From: Deltaproteobacteria bacterium Ga0077550
GTDB lineage: Bacteria; Myxococcota_A; Polyangia; Nannocystales; Nannocystaceae
DNA: 64,000 bases
Assembly: GCA_001464385.1 (NCBI GenBank)
Contig: LNFB01000234.1
Span: 1 to 64,000, forward strand
Direction: 5' to 3'
Shown: in pieces, positions 1-8,885 of the stretch
How the letters are laid out: every line of letters starts with the position of its first letter
Numbering within the stretch: the stretch's first letter is position 1
Position numbers and translations under genes: made by a program
The notes under the pieces: model-generated
Database searches by the model: none
What the model saw: the letters and a program-made list of their open reading frames with translations, nothing else
Told to the model about the DNA's origin: nothing

Positions 1-1800
1 GCCGTCGGCCGCGAGCGACGCACGAATCGCCGACGCCTCCGGCACCTCGATCGCGTCGAAGATCCCACCGTTGGGCAGGAACAGCCCTCGCTGACCGTCG
101 CGGGGGTCCTTGAGGTCGGGGCGCCAGCTCTCGGCGTTGATCCGGAACTCGCGGGCGACGTGCGTGCAGACGACGTCGTCCTGCGCGAAGGGAATCGGCG
201 CGCCCGCGGCGATGCGGTACTGCAACGCGACGAGATCCAGCGGCTCGAGGCCGTCCTTCGTACGGATGCGGTGCGCCGCCTCCGTCACCGGGTGCTCGAC
301 CTGGATCCGCGTGTTCATCTCGAGCAGGTAGAAGTGCCCGTCCTTGAACATCACCTCGACCGTGCCGGCCCCGGTGTAGCCGACGCGATCCGCGATCTCG
401 ACCGCGATCGCACAGATGCGCTCCTCGAGCCCGTCGTAGCGGCGCAGCAGGGCCGGCGGCGCCTCTTCTTGGATCTTCTGGCTGGCGCGCTGCTCGCTGC
501 AGTCGCGCATGCCGAAGTGCCGGGTGTTGCCGAAACGGTCGCGGACGATCTGCACCTCGAGGTGGATCGTCTCGGGGATGTTCTGCTCGAACATCACGCC
601 GTGTTGCCACCCGTTCGCCATGATCTCCGCGAGGACCTTCTCGACGGCGCCGGGGATCGCGGTGGGCGAGGCGGCCAGCGCTTGGCCGCGACCGCCACCG
701 CCGTTGGCGGCCTTGAGCCGTCCGGGGAACTGGAAGCGCCCGGCCGAGTGGGCTCGGGCGATGGCGATCGCGATCGCCTCGGCGTCGGTCTCGTCGATCA
801 CGATCCCCGGCGTGACCGCGTTGGGATCGATCGCCTCGCCGAGCAGCCGGAACTTGCGCTTGTCGCCGGCCCGGACGACGACGTCCTGCGTGGGTCCGAT
901 GAACACGATGCCCGCGCGGCGGAAGTGCTCGATCGCCGACGCGTTCTCGGCCAGCGGCCCGTAGCCGGGATACAGCGCCGATCGGGCCAGCTCGGCCTGG
1001 GCCGTGGCGCCGAACCGTGCGGCGTAGGCTGCGAGCACGTTCCGCGCGATCTGATCGAAGCTCGCGTAGGTCTCGCGGAACGAACCCGCCAGGCCGATGC
1101 AGAACCCGCCGTGGGCCTCGGCGAGGCGCACCTGCAGCGCGCCTTGGTCGTCGGCTTCGCTGAAGAGCACCACCGGGATCGCGCCGTAGGCCACGGCCTC
1201 GCGCACCGCCCGGACGCCCATCTCGCCCTTGTCGGCGACGATGATGTAGCGCAGGTCGCCGTCGCCGACGCTCGTGGCCGGATAGGTGCGCAGATCGTAG
1301 GTCGCCAGATAGAGGAGATCGGCGATCCGCGGCGCGCTCGCGTGCAGTGCCGTGGCCTCGGCGCGGAGCCGGTCACGCAACGCGGCCGTCGCCGCTTCGT
1401 CCCGCGCGAGGCCCACGAGCAGCCGAAGGCCCGCGTCGGATTGCCCGGCGTCGCGCTCGAGGATCGCCGCGAGGTCGGACAGCGTCACGCTTGCGGTCTC
1501 GCGGAGGAAGTCGGCCGGCGTGGGGAGCGACGCACGCGCGGCGGAGATCCGCGTCAGCAATTGCTCGAGCCGTGCGGGTGCGTCTTCGCTGCGCGCGACG
1601 AGGCTGTCCTGCCACGCGAAGTACCGCAGCCAGGTCTCGCCGTTGGCGATGAAGTAGCGCAGCGCCACGAGCCGCTGTCCGAGCGCACCGAGCGGGAGCG
1701 AGCGGAGATCCGCGATGCGGGCGTCGGGGAGACCCAACACCGTCGCGAGGGCCTCCTTGGCGCCGACGTAGCCGCCGGCGGGGCCGAGCACGGCGGACAT
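1..1800 (-). CDS. Biotin carboxylase-type acyl-CoA carboxylase, partial (C-terminus outside window)
   Basis: This is the N-terminal 600 residues of a biotin-dependent carboxylase, cut by the window edge. About 165 residues of helical extension come first, then the biotin carboxylase fold: an N-terminal dinucleotide-like segment containing ADKGEMG, a PGYGPLAEN loop, the Gly-rich ATP loop NGGGGRG, the RDCSEQR segment, and the signature LEMNTRIQVEHPVTE. Family knowledge: this domain carboxylates biotin with ATP and bicarbonate for acyl-CoA or pyruvate carboxylases. The long N-terminal extension suggests one of the large fused carboxylases rather than a stand-alone AccC, but the biotinyl and carboxyltransferase parts are not in view. 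The usual ANRGEIA motif is altered to ADKGEMG. The start is uncertain: the reading frame stays open upstream, with coding-like sequence back to a TTG at 1857 and a GTG at 1932. Confidence 0.85.
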   Translation of the reverse strand, partial: MSAVLGPAGGYVGAKEALATVLGLPDARIADLRSLPLGALGQRLVALRYFIANGETWLRYFAWQDSLVARSEDAPARLEQLLTRISAARASLPTPADFLRETASVTLSDLAAILERDAGQSDAGLRLLVGLARDEAATAALRDRLRAEATALHASAPRIADLLYLATYDLRTYPATSVGDGDLRYIIVADKGEMGVRAVREAVAYGAIPVVLFSEADDQGALQVRLAEAHGGFCIGLAGSFRETYASFDQIARNVLAAYAARFGATAQAELARSALYPGYGPLAENASAIEHFRRAGIVFIGPTQDVVVRAGDKRKFRLLGEAIDPNAVTPGIVIDETDAEAIAIAIARAHSAGRFQFPGRLKAANGGGGRGQALAASPTAIPGAVEKVLAEIMANGWQHGVMFEQNIPETIHLEVQIVRDRFGNTRHFGMRDCSEQRASQKIQEEAPPALLRRYDGLEERICAIAVEIADRVGYTGAGTVEVMFKDGHFYLLEMNTRIQVEHPVTEAAHRIRTKDGLEPLDLVALQYRIAAGAPIPFAQDDVVCTHVAREFRINAESWRPDLKDPRDGQRGLFLPNGGIFDAIEVPEASAIRASLAADG

Positions 1801-2033
1801 GGCCCGGGCGATCTCGGGGTCTCGGCGATCGGTGACGGTGGTCGGCTGGTCACGCAAGGCGCTGGGGAGGGTATCGCAGTTCTCGGGGGATCGAGATGTG
1901 GCGGCGGCCTCGCCCGCTGAAGCGCGCGCCACGGCGTCCGCGGTCGGGGAGCGGTGCCCGGGGTCGTGCGGATGGCTCGGTGGTTCAACGCACCAAGATG
2001 AACGGTTGCATTGAGGGCGCGGTGGCGCGGGCT

Positions 2034-3455
2034 TCAGGGCGCCGGCGCGAGCCGGGCGTGGTAGAGCGCATGCTCGCCGTCCGGAACGTCGACCTCGTAC
2101 ACGACGTCGAGGTCGTCCGCGGAGGAGAACATCCAGGTCAGGGAGATCGAGCTGTCGCGGACCCGCGGGGCGATCGTCGCAGCCGAGCCGTCGCGGTAAT
2201 CATGCAGGACGAGTCGGCCGTACCCGTCGTGCTCGTCGTGCAGGGCGAGCACCCGACGGTCGTTCAGGAGTAGGGAGTACGGCTCGTGCACGCCGGGCGC
2301 GAGGAGTTGAGCCGGGCCTCCGTCGTTGCTCGCGAACCACAGTCCTCGATCGGATGAATACGCGCCGGCGTAGATCGTGAGGCCGTGGGCGTAGCCCTGC
2401 CCTCGCGGGTAGCAGTCGCGACACGACAGGACGGGTTCTGGTGCCTGGCCCTCCCACCACCGCGAGAATTCGACGACGTTCGTGGTGTCGGGCCGGGACG
2501 CCAACCAGAGCATCCCGTCTTCGGTCATGCCCACGATCGAGGTCCCCGTGGGCGGCACGATCGGCCGCGCGTCGCGTGCCCAGAACCACTTCGGCTCGGG
2601 GAGCTGAGGCCAGCCGAGCACCGCCGCATCGGCCGTGAGCATGTTCGATACCGACGCCGGGAACGCGTCGTCGAGCACGACCTCGGTGCCGGTCTGCCGG
2701 TCGCGCAGAATCACTGCCGTGAGGCCGTCGGCGACCCCGTCGTCGGGCCGGTAGAGCAGATGGGTTCGCGAACTCTGGAAATCGAGGACGCCGTCGAGAA
2801 CGATCTCGCTGGTTCCGGTGGCGAGACGGTAGCTCGACACGGCACCGCCTGCGATGGTCACCATGATCTCGTCGTCGAGGGCCAGGTATCCGTAGCTCCC
2901 CTCTGGGCTCGGCAAGAGAAGTTCATCGACGAGGGGGTGAACCTCGAGCTGCCCCGGTCCAAGCGATCGGACTGCGACGAGCTGTCCGATCACCTCGCCG
3001 GTCGCGACGTCAGGGGCGATGAGTCCCCATTCCGTTTCGTAGTAGCCACAACCGCGCCGGGCCAGCACGGAAGGTGACGGATCGTCGAGATGATCGAGCT
3101 GCACCAGGCTATCCATCTGATCGCAGCCGAGCAGCGTCTCCTCCCACACGAAGACCCACTTCAGGTGCGGGGGCAGGTCCGTGACCTGCTCACCGCACGC
3201 AGACACGACGACCGATCGTGCGGGATACTCCGGTTCAGGCGCGTCGTCCTCGACGTCCTCGATGTCGGTCGCGATGTGGATGCGGAAGCCATCGCCGTCG
3301 AACGGCTGCACCATGCCGACCGCCTCGTCGTCCGCGAGATCCAGCAGCTTCACCGCGCCGTCCTGCTCGCACCGTGGCTCGAACTCGACGTCGCCCACGA
3401 CGACGCTCTCGGCGCAGCCGAGCCCGAGCAAACCGATCAACCAGCCGCGCCGCAT
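2034..3455 (-). CDS. Putative secreted lipoprotein, beta-propeller-like
   Basis: The product is 473 residues and starts MRRGW with a short hydrophobic stretch ending in the lipobox LGLGC, so it is probably a lipoprotein; a GTG two codons upstream (3461) is an alternative start. The mature part is rich in aromatic and acidic residues, with many short strands of the VVLDDAF, GRLVLHDY and GLWFASNDGG type, which resembles a WD40/TolB-like propeller. No catalytic motif was recognised and no family is assigned. It is transcribed as a single gene downstream of dinB on the same strand, with 78 bp between them that include a 10-G run. Its function is unknown. Confidence 0.75.
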   Translation of the reverse strand: MRRGWLIGLLGLGCAESVVVGDVEFEPRCEQDGAVKLLDLADDEAVGMVQPFDGDGFRIHIATDIEDVEDDAPEPEYPARSVVVSACGEQVTDLPPHLKWVFVWEETLLGCDQMDSLVQLDHLDDPSPSVLARRGCGYYETEWGLIAPDVATGEVIGQLVAVRSLGPGQLEVHPLVDELLLPSPEGSYGYLALDDEIMVTIAGGAVSSYRLATGTSEIVLDGVLDFQSSRTHLLYRPDDGVADGLTAVILRDRQTGTEVVLDDAFPASVSNMLTADAAVLGWPQLPEPKWFWARDARPIVPPTGTSIVGMTEDGMLWLASRPDTTNVVEFSRWWEGQAPEPVLSCRDCYPRGQGYAHGLTIYAGAYSSDRGLWFASNDGGPAQLLAPGVHEPYSLLLNDRRVLALHDEHDGYGRLVLHDYRDGSAATIAPRVRDSSISLTWMFSSADDLDVVYEVDVPDGEHALYHARLAPAP

Positions 3456-3509
3456 CGTCACGGGTGCAGCATGACACAGCGGGTTCGCGGCCGCTGGATC
3501 GAAAGCAGC

Positions 3510-3519
3510 GGGGGGGGGG
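3510..3519. repeat. Homopolymeric G10 tract
   Basis: Ten consecutive G bases lie between the dinB stop and the lipoprotein start, about 55 bp upstream of the lipoprotein start codon. It could sit in that gene's promoter or leader region. Homopolymer length may also be a sequencing artefact. Confidence 0.8.
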
Positions 3520-3533
3520 CGGTCGGGGTGGGA

Positions 3534-4769
3534 TCAATCCTCCTCCCGCGTATCCGACAACCCCCCCGCCGAATCCGGCCGCGCCTCGCCCCCCGCTTCC
3601 GCCGGAAACAGCGCCTTGTGCCCGAACTTGCTCCGCACCGCCGATAGCACCCCCTGCAGCCGCACGGGCTCGACGATCCCCCGCGCATTCGGCTCGGGCG
3701 GGAGCAGATCGAGCTGCGCGCCCTGGACCCCGCGCGGCACCAGGTCCCCCGCGCCGACCCCCGTCAATCGAAAGCTCCGACCCTCGATCTCGACCCCCTG
3801 CAGCAGATCGCACGCCGCCTTGTAGAGCACCCGCGCGTCGTCCGTCCCCGGCCGCAATGTGCATTGTCGGGTCTCGGTGCGGAAGTCCGTGTCCCGGATC
3901 TTCAATTGCACCCGCTTCGCCACCACCGACTTCGCCACCAATCGATCGGCGACGCGGGTGGCCTGCGACAGCAGCTTGCGGCGAATCGCCGCCTCGCCCA
4001 CCACGTCGACCGCATACGTGTCCTCGTGGCTGATCTGCTTGCGATCCCGCGACGGTACCACCTCCCGCGGATCCATCGCGTGGGCGAGCTCGTGCAGGTG
4101 CACGCCGCTGCTGCCGAACCAGTGCTCGAGCGCCGGCCGGCCGACGCGCTCGAGATCCGCGATCGTGGTGATCCCGTGCGCGCGCAGCCGCTCGGCCGTC
4201 TTGGGCCCGACGCCCCAGAGCTCCTCGATCGGCAGCGGTCGCAGGAATTCGAGCTCGGCGCCCGGCGGGATCTCGGTCAGCCCGTCGGGCTTGCGGTGGC
4301 CGCTGGCGATCTTCGCCAGGAACTTCACCGCCGAGATCCCCACCGAGCACGTCAGGCCAGAGGTGGCGTCGCGCACCGCCGCGCGGAGCTTCTCCGCCGC
4401 GACGGCCGGCGCGCCGAACAGCCGCGTCGTGCCGGTCATGTCGAGGAACGCCTCGTCGATCGACAGGCCCTCGACCACCGGCGAGAACTGATCGAACACC
4501 TCGAACGCGCGGTCCGACGCCTCGGCGTAGGCCTCGAAGCGCCCGGGTAGCACGACCGCATGCGGGCACAGGCGCAGGGCGACCGCCATCGGCTGCGCCG
4601 AGCGGCACCCGAACTTGCGCGCCTCGTAGCTCGCCGCCGCCACGACCCCGCGCCGCGCGACGCCGCCGACGAGCACCGGCTTGCCGAGCAGCCCCGGGTC
4701 GTCGCGGATCTCCACCGACGCGAAGAACGCGTCCATGTCGACGTGGAAGATGGTGCGCGGCTCGTCCAC
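3534..4769 (-). CDS. dinB: DNA polymerase IV (Y-family translesion polymerase)
   Basis: The product is 411 residues, somewhat longer than E. coli DinB (351). The palm carries the Y-family catalytic signatures DMDAFFASVE at residues 11-20 (D11) and SIDEAFLDMT from residue 103 (D105, E106). A helix-hairpin-helix region with ELWGVGPKTAERL follows, and then the little-finger domain. These polymerases copy past lesions with low fidelity. The C-terminal 70 residues include QGAQLDLLPPE, which resembles a beta-clamp-binding motif and would fit DinB recruitment to the sliding clamp. ATG start. The upstream neighbour (4831-5351) is on the same strand 61 bp away. No LexA box was recognised. Confidence 0.95.
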   Translation of the reverse strand: MDEPRTIFHVDMDAFFASVEIRDDPGLLGKPVLVGGVARRGVVAAASYEARKFGCRSAQPMAVALRLCPHAVVLPGRFEAYAEASDRAFEVFDQFSPVVEGLSIDEAFLDMTGTTRLFGAPAVAAEKLRAAVRDATSGLTCSVGISAVKFLAKIASGHRKPDGLTEIPPGAELEFLRPLPIEELWGVGPKTAERLRAHGITTIADLERVGRPALEHWFGSSGVHLHELAHAMDPREVVPSRDRKQISHEDTYAVDVVGEAAIRRKLLSQATRVADRLVAKSVVAKRVQLKIRDTDFRTETRQCTLRPGTDDARVLYKAACDLLQGVEIEGRSFRLTGVGAGDLVPRGVQGAQLDLLPPEPNARGIVEPVRLQGVLSAVRSKFGHKALFPAEAGGEARPDSAGGLSDTREED

Positions 4770-4830
4770 GGCGGGGGACGATCATGGGCGATCGTCGCGG
4801 GGCGGGCCAGGGGGATCCACGGCGGGGTGT

Positions 4831-5351
4831 TCAGGCGCCTGCACCGCCCCTGCCCATCCTCGCGAGCCCTCGGGGCCGGACGGGTCGCCTCGCGCAGGCC
4901 GGCACGTGCACGACGTCCACGTCAACGCGCATGGTCGGGCGGGTCGTCGGATCGAGCACTCCGATGGCCGGCCGACGTGGAGCACGTCGAGCCGGGTGCA
5001 CGCGGGCAGCGTCCCGTCGCCCACGGCAACCCGCAGGTGTGTGGGCGGGCTCGCGTCGTCGGTCCACGCCGGCGTGACCAGGCGCGGCGTGGGCAGCCGG
5101 ACCACGCGCTCCGTCTCGATCGGTGTCGCGTGCACCCGCTCGATCGCGAACCGCTCGTCGAGGACGATGGCGGTGGGCGCCGCCGCGGTCGCGAGGGCGG
5201 CGAGCGCGAGCAGGCCCGCGTGCGCCCAGTGCTCGCGGGGATCGGCGACGAGGTTCGCGAGCGTGCGTTCGAACATCTGCCAGGGTGCGCGCCGGCGATG
5301 GCGGATCACCGGGGGCACGGTCGCAACGCGGACCGCGGGCGCAGCTGACAC
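4831..5351 (-). pseudogene. Small membrane-anchored protein, apparently frameshifted
   Basis: The first about 125 residues from the ATG at 5351 look coding. They have strong third-position GC, a cytoplasmic Arg-rich start, and one hydrophobic segment (AHAGLLALAALATAAAPTAIV) near residues 42-62, followed by a periplasmic-type segment. After about position 4970 this frame becomes Arg/Pro/Cys-rich and low in GC3, while the next frame becomes coding-like (VLDPTTRPTMRVDVDVVHV) and ends at 4831. A single-base shift between about 4957 and 5000 would join the two parts into a protein of about 173 residues. Without correction the first frame runs to 4782. It may be real decay or a sequence error. No family was recognised. 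The gene lies 30 bp downstream of the lipoprotein at 5382-5948, possibly co-transcribed. Confidence 0.5.
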
Positions 5352-5381
5352 CTCGCTCGCCGCGGCCCACCCCGCCCGCGA

Positions 5382-5948
5382 TCACGGGGTCCACTGCGAC
5401 GTCCGGTCCTCGCGCTCGTCGCAGTACCCGCACCGCTCGTCGCCCCAGAAGTCCTCGTCGCGCTCGTACTCCGGCGCGAAGGTGTCCTCGAGCAGCGTGC
5501 GTCCGTCGAGCGTCATGGTGATCTCCACGTCCTCGGGCCCACGCACCGACTGCGAGCGATCGTCGTCGTGCCAGTCGCTGTGGTCCGCGATCGACACGCG
5601 GAGCGCCTCGACGGGCGCGTCGGGATCCCACGTGTCGCCGGCCTGTCGCGGGGTGAGGTCGACGACGATGTCGAACGCATCTCCGCCGGTCACGACCGGC
5701 TCGCTGCACCCGCTGTCCCGCAGCCCGGCCGCGATGTCGCAGACCAGCACGTGCGACGTCCCCTCGAGGACGAACTCGAGCTGGTACGCGCCCGGCACGA
5801 TCGTGCTGCCGTCGGCCGGCGCGGCCGTCCACTCGAGGCCGCCGTCGCAGCCGATCTCGTTGCAGGGCACGATGCACGACGCGGCCGCGGCGGCGAGGGC
5901 GGCGACCAACGACAGGACGGGGCGAGCGGCGCGCGCGAGGAGTGCCAT
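5382..5948 (-). CDS. Small Cys-containing lipoprotein
   Basis: The product is 188 residues with a signal peptide whose hydrophobic core (LSLVAALAAAAA) ends in a lipobox-like AAASC near residue 25, so it is probably a lipoprotein. The mature protein has several cysteines (CNEIGCDGG near the start, CGYCDERED near the end) and reads like an immunoglobulin-type beta sandwich (QLEFVLEGTSHVLVCDI, EDVEITMTLDGRTL). No enzyme motif is visible and the function is unknown. ATG start. It is separated from the kinase gene upstream by 57 bp and could share its transcript. Confidence 0.75.
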   Translation of the reverse strand: MALLARAARPVLSLVAALAAAAASCIVPCNEIGCDGGLEWTAAPADGSTIVPGAYQLEFVLEGTSHVLVCDIAAGLRDSGCSEPVVTGGDAFDIVVDLTPRQAGDTWDPDAPVEALRVSIADHSDWHDDDRSQSVRGPEDVEITMTLDGRTLLEDTFAPEYERDEDFWGDERCGYCDEREDRTSQWTP

Positions 5949-6005
5949 GACACGAGAGTGCCCCGACCCGAACGAACGATCACCCGTCGATGCGACGCCG
6001 TGATT

Positions 6006-8783
6006 TCACCGCCCCTGCGCTGCGCGCACCCGCGCGAGCAGCTCCACCGCGTCGCGGGTGTCCTGGTGGTCGTCCCCCAGCGTCTCCCGGCAGATGCGAT
6101 GCGCCTCGTCCGCCTCGCGCAGCGCCGCCTCGGTGTCGCCCGTGGCGAGGTGGGACTCGGCGAGGTTGTAGGCCTCGAGGGCGACGTTCGGGTGCTGATC
6201 GCCGAGCGCCGCGCGGAATCCGGCCTTCGCACGGCGGTGGAGGTCGATGGCGCGGCGATGGTTTCCCTCGCCGGCCTCGACGTTGGCGAGCGTGAGCACG
6301 GCCGCCATCGTCTCCGGGTGCTCCTCGCCGAACAGCGCGACCGACTCCGTGACCACGAGCTCGCTCGCCGATCGGGCGAGGTCCAGCTCGCCGAGGGCGA
6401 CGAGCACCGTCGCGTAAGCCATGCGAGCGCCGCGGGTCGTCGCGCTGATGCCGAGCTCGGCCTCGGCGATCGTCAACGCCTCGAGCGCGTCGGCCCGCGC
6501 CTCTGGCAGGCGTTGCAGCGCGACCAGCACGCTGGATCGCGTCTTCAAGGTGTAGACCTTGTCGTTCACGTCGGCGCGCGACCTCGCGGCGCGCACGTTC
6601 TCCTCGGCCAGGGGCAGCGCCTCCTCGACGCGACCGAGTCGCATCAACGCGTCGGCGATGCCGTCGCGGGCGTGGATCGCCGTGAACGCCGCATCGCCGA
6701 GGTCGCGCTCGGCGCTCTCCAGCGCCAGGCGAAACGACGCGAGCGCCTCGTCGTAGCGGCCCTCGAGTCCGAGCTGCTGGGCGCGCATGGCATGCAGCGT
6801 CGGGACCAGCGGGTCCCCGGGGCGGACGTCGTCGACGAGCGTGAGCGCGTGGTCGAAGGCGCGGTGGGCACCCGCGACATCGCCGACGCGCCCGCGCATC
6901 GACCCCAGGCGGGTGTCGAGGCCGAGGCGCTCGTGTGGGGTGTAGAGCGCCGCCGCGGGATCGTCGAGCAGCCGCTCGAGTCGCGCGATGGCGTCGTCGA
7001 ACGCGTCGAAGGCGGTCAGGTACTGCGCCTCGACCATACCCGCGACGAAGCGGGACCGCGGTCGGTCGGTCCGGGCGGCGTGGGCGTTCAGAACCCCGAT
7101 CCAGCGCCGGGCGTCGGGCTCGTCGCGGCGTTCGGTGGCCTGCGTCGCGAGCATCTCGGCGAGGCGGAACGCCTGGTCGTCGAGCGCGAGGGCCGACGCG
7201 AGGGTGAAGGCCTCCTCGAGCAGGGGTTGTGCGTCGGTCTCGCGGCCCGCGACGGCGAGCGCCATCCCCTGCTCGGCGACGCAGCCGGCCCAGGACGCGT
7301 CGTCGCGGCGCGACAGCCCGGCGCACGCGACGACGGCGGTCGCGTAGGCGTCCTGCGGGTGGCCGGCGCGCGTCAGCATGCGAGCGCGGGCGAGGCCCGC
7401 GGCGACCTCGGGATCTCCATCGGTTGCCCGGCCCGACGAGCACGCCTCGGGCTCGGCCAGCCCATCGAGGACCCGCGCGAGGGCTGCGGCAGAATCGATG
7501 CTCCCCTGCGCGATGAGGTCGAGCGCCGCGCCGTGGGCGAGCGCGAGCTCGTCGAGGCACTGCAGGCGCAGGCGGGTGACCTCCACCGTCTGGGCACACG
7601 CGTCGGTGCGCAGCGCCTCGAGGTGGGCCGCGTAGTCGTCCAATACGCCGAGCGCGTGCTCGGCGGTGCGCGCGTCGATCGGGGCGAGCTGCGCGTCGAT
7701 GCCTGCTTGCGTGGAGGCTTCGCCGTGCACCTCGACGCTCGGGCGCAGGCCATGGCACGGCGGCGGATCGTCGCCGCGTGCGCCCGGCCATGCCGCGAGC
7801 ATCGCCACGGCGCCGAGGCCGGCGAGCCCACCGATCGTGCGAGGTCGGGAGGTCCCACGCGAGCGTCGCAACGCCGACTCGACGCGCTGCATCGAGGCGT
7901 GACGCGCCGCCGGATCGGCCGCCAGCCCGCGGGCGACCAGCGCCCGGAGCCACCGCGGGATCGCGGGGGCCCTGGGAAATTCCAGCCGCCGCTCGGGCTC
8001 GAGGAGCAGCGCTCGACCGGGGGTCGCGTCCAGCGGTCGATGCCCGAACAGCGCCTCGTAGAACATCACGAAGTAGCTGAACTGATCGCTGGCCGCCGTC
8101 GGCTCCTCGTGCTGCCACACCTCGGGGGCGGCGTACGCCGGGGTGCCGCGGCCGCGTGCCGACGTCGCGCTCCCGCTGGCGTCGAGCGTCGGCGCGACCG
8201 CGGCGTCGTGCGGCGTCGCGGCGTCGTCGACGGAGCGCTGCAGCCGGGCCAGCCCGAAGTCCAGCATGCGCACGCGGCCGTCGTCTCCCACGAGCACGTT
8301 CTGGGGCTTGACGTCGCAGTGCAGCACCTGCGCTGCGTGGGCGAAGGCCAGTGCTTGCGCGATCTGGTCCATGACGTCGAGGATCTCCGCGAGTCGTCGC
8401 GGCGCGGCGGCGAGCCACGCCTGCACGTTGCGACCCGTGACCAGCTCGAGGGCCATGAACACGGTGCCATCCGCGGTGCCGACGTCGTAGAGCGTGGCGA
8501 TGTTCGGATGCGAGAGCCGAGCGAGGAGCTGCGCCTCCCGCAGCACGCGGTGCAGCTGGGTCGCGTCGCCGATCTCCACCAGCTTGAGGGCGACGTCGCG
8601 GCCGAGCGCCGGATCGGTCGCCGAGAACACGACGCCTTGTCCGCCGCGCCCGATCTCGCGGACGGGGAGATAGCGGCGGAATCGCGGCGGCCTCGAGATG
8701 CCGAACAGCGCGGCGCGCACCCGCTCGGCGGCGATGTGCGTGGGAAGATCGCGCGCCGGGTCGCTCCCGAATCCCAAGACCAC
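6006..8783 (-). CDS. Ser/Thr protein kinase with TPR-type C-terminal region
   Basis: The product is 925 residues from a GTG start. The kinase domain spans about residues 38-300: glycine loop GRGGQG (45-50), VALKLVE lysine K67, catalytic loop HCDVKPQN (D157, K159, N162) and DFGLAR (D175). The residue before the catalytic Asp is Cys rather than Arg, so it is a non-RD kinase. A short hydrophobic segment near residue 330 (GLAGLGAVAMLAAW) probably crosses the membrane. The remaining about 580 residues are Ala/Leu/Arg/Asp-rich helices with TPR-like spacing, ending in repeats such as NVALEAYNLAESHLATGDTEAAL. This architecture is frequent in myxobacteria, where such kinases signal through protein-protein contacts. 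The gene is divergent from the acyltransferase at 8886. The substrate is unknown. Confidence 0.9.
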   Translation of the reverse strand: MVLGFGSDPARDLPTHIAAERVRAALFGISRPPRFRRYLPVREIGRGGQGVVFSATDPALGRDVALKLVEIGDATQLHRVLREAQLLARLSHPNIATLYDVGTADGTVFMALELVTGRNVQAWLAAAPRRLAEILDVMDQIAQALAFAHAAQVLHCDVKPQNVLVGDDGRVRMLDFGLARLQRSVDDAATPHDAAVAPTLDASGSATSARGRGTPAYAAPEVWQHEEPTAASDQFSYFVMFYEALFGHRPLDATPGRALLLEPERRLEFPRAPAIPRWLRALVARGLAADPAARHASMQRVESALRRSRGTSRPRTIGGLAGLGAVAMLAAWPGARGDDPPPCHGLRPSVEVHGEASTQAGIDAQLAPIDARTAEHALGVLDDYAAHLEALRTDACAQTVEVTRLRLQCLDELALAHGAALDLIAQGSIDSAAALARVLDGLAEPEACSSGRATDGDPEVAAGLARARMLTRAGHPQDAYATAVVACAGLSRRDDASWAGCVAEQGMALAVAGRETDAQPLLEEAFTLASALALDDQAFRLAEMLATQATERRDEPDARRWIGVLNAHAARTDRPRSRFVAGMVEAQYLTAFDAFDDAIARLERLLDDPAAALYTPHERLGLDTRLGSMRGRVGDVAGAHRAFDHALTLVDDVRPGDPLVPTLHAMRAQQLGLEGRYDEALASFRLALESAERDLGDAAFTAIHARDGIADALMRLGRVEEALPLAEENVRAARSRADVNDKVYTLKTRSSVLVALQRLPEARADALEALTIAEAELGISATTRGARMAYATVLVALGELDLARSASELVVTESVALFGEEHPETMAAVLTLANVEAGEGNHRRAIDLHRRAKAGFRAALGDQHPNVALEAYNLAESHLATGDTEAALREADEAHRICRETLGDDHQDTRDAVELLARVRAAQGR

Positions 8784-8885
8784 TCCGCGGAGGCTAGCAG
8801 CTCCCACGCGGTGCCGTCGAAGGCGCCGCGCGATCCGGTCGATCCTGCGGTACGCTCCGGCGCGGTGACGGCTGCGACGACGCGC
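8784..8885. promoter_or_regulatory. Divergent intergenic region between kinase and acyltransferase
   Basis: These 102 bp separate two divergent genes and must hold the promoters of both unless transcription starts inside a neighbour. I could not identify convincing -35/-10 or sigma-54 elements. Confidence 0.4.

Noticed and set aside
160..1920. Long plus-strand ORF (586 aa) opposite the biotin carboxylase
   Set aside because: It is Arg/Asp/Gly/Leu-rich without motifs, and the minus strand carries unmistakable biotin carboxylase signatures in the same place.
5568..8885. Apparent giant plus-strand ORF running into the acyltransferase
   Set aside because: Everything before about 8865 is the shadow of the minus-strand kinase. 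Only the end from 8886 is a real gene.
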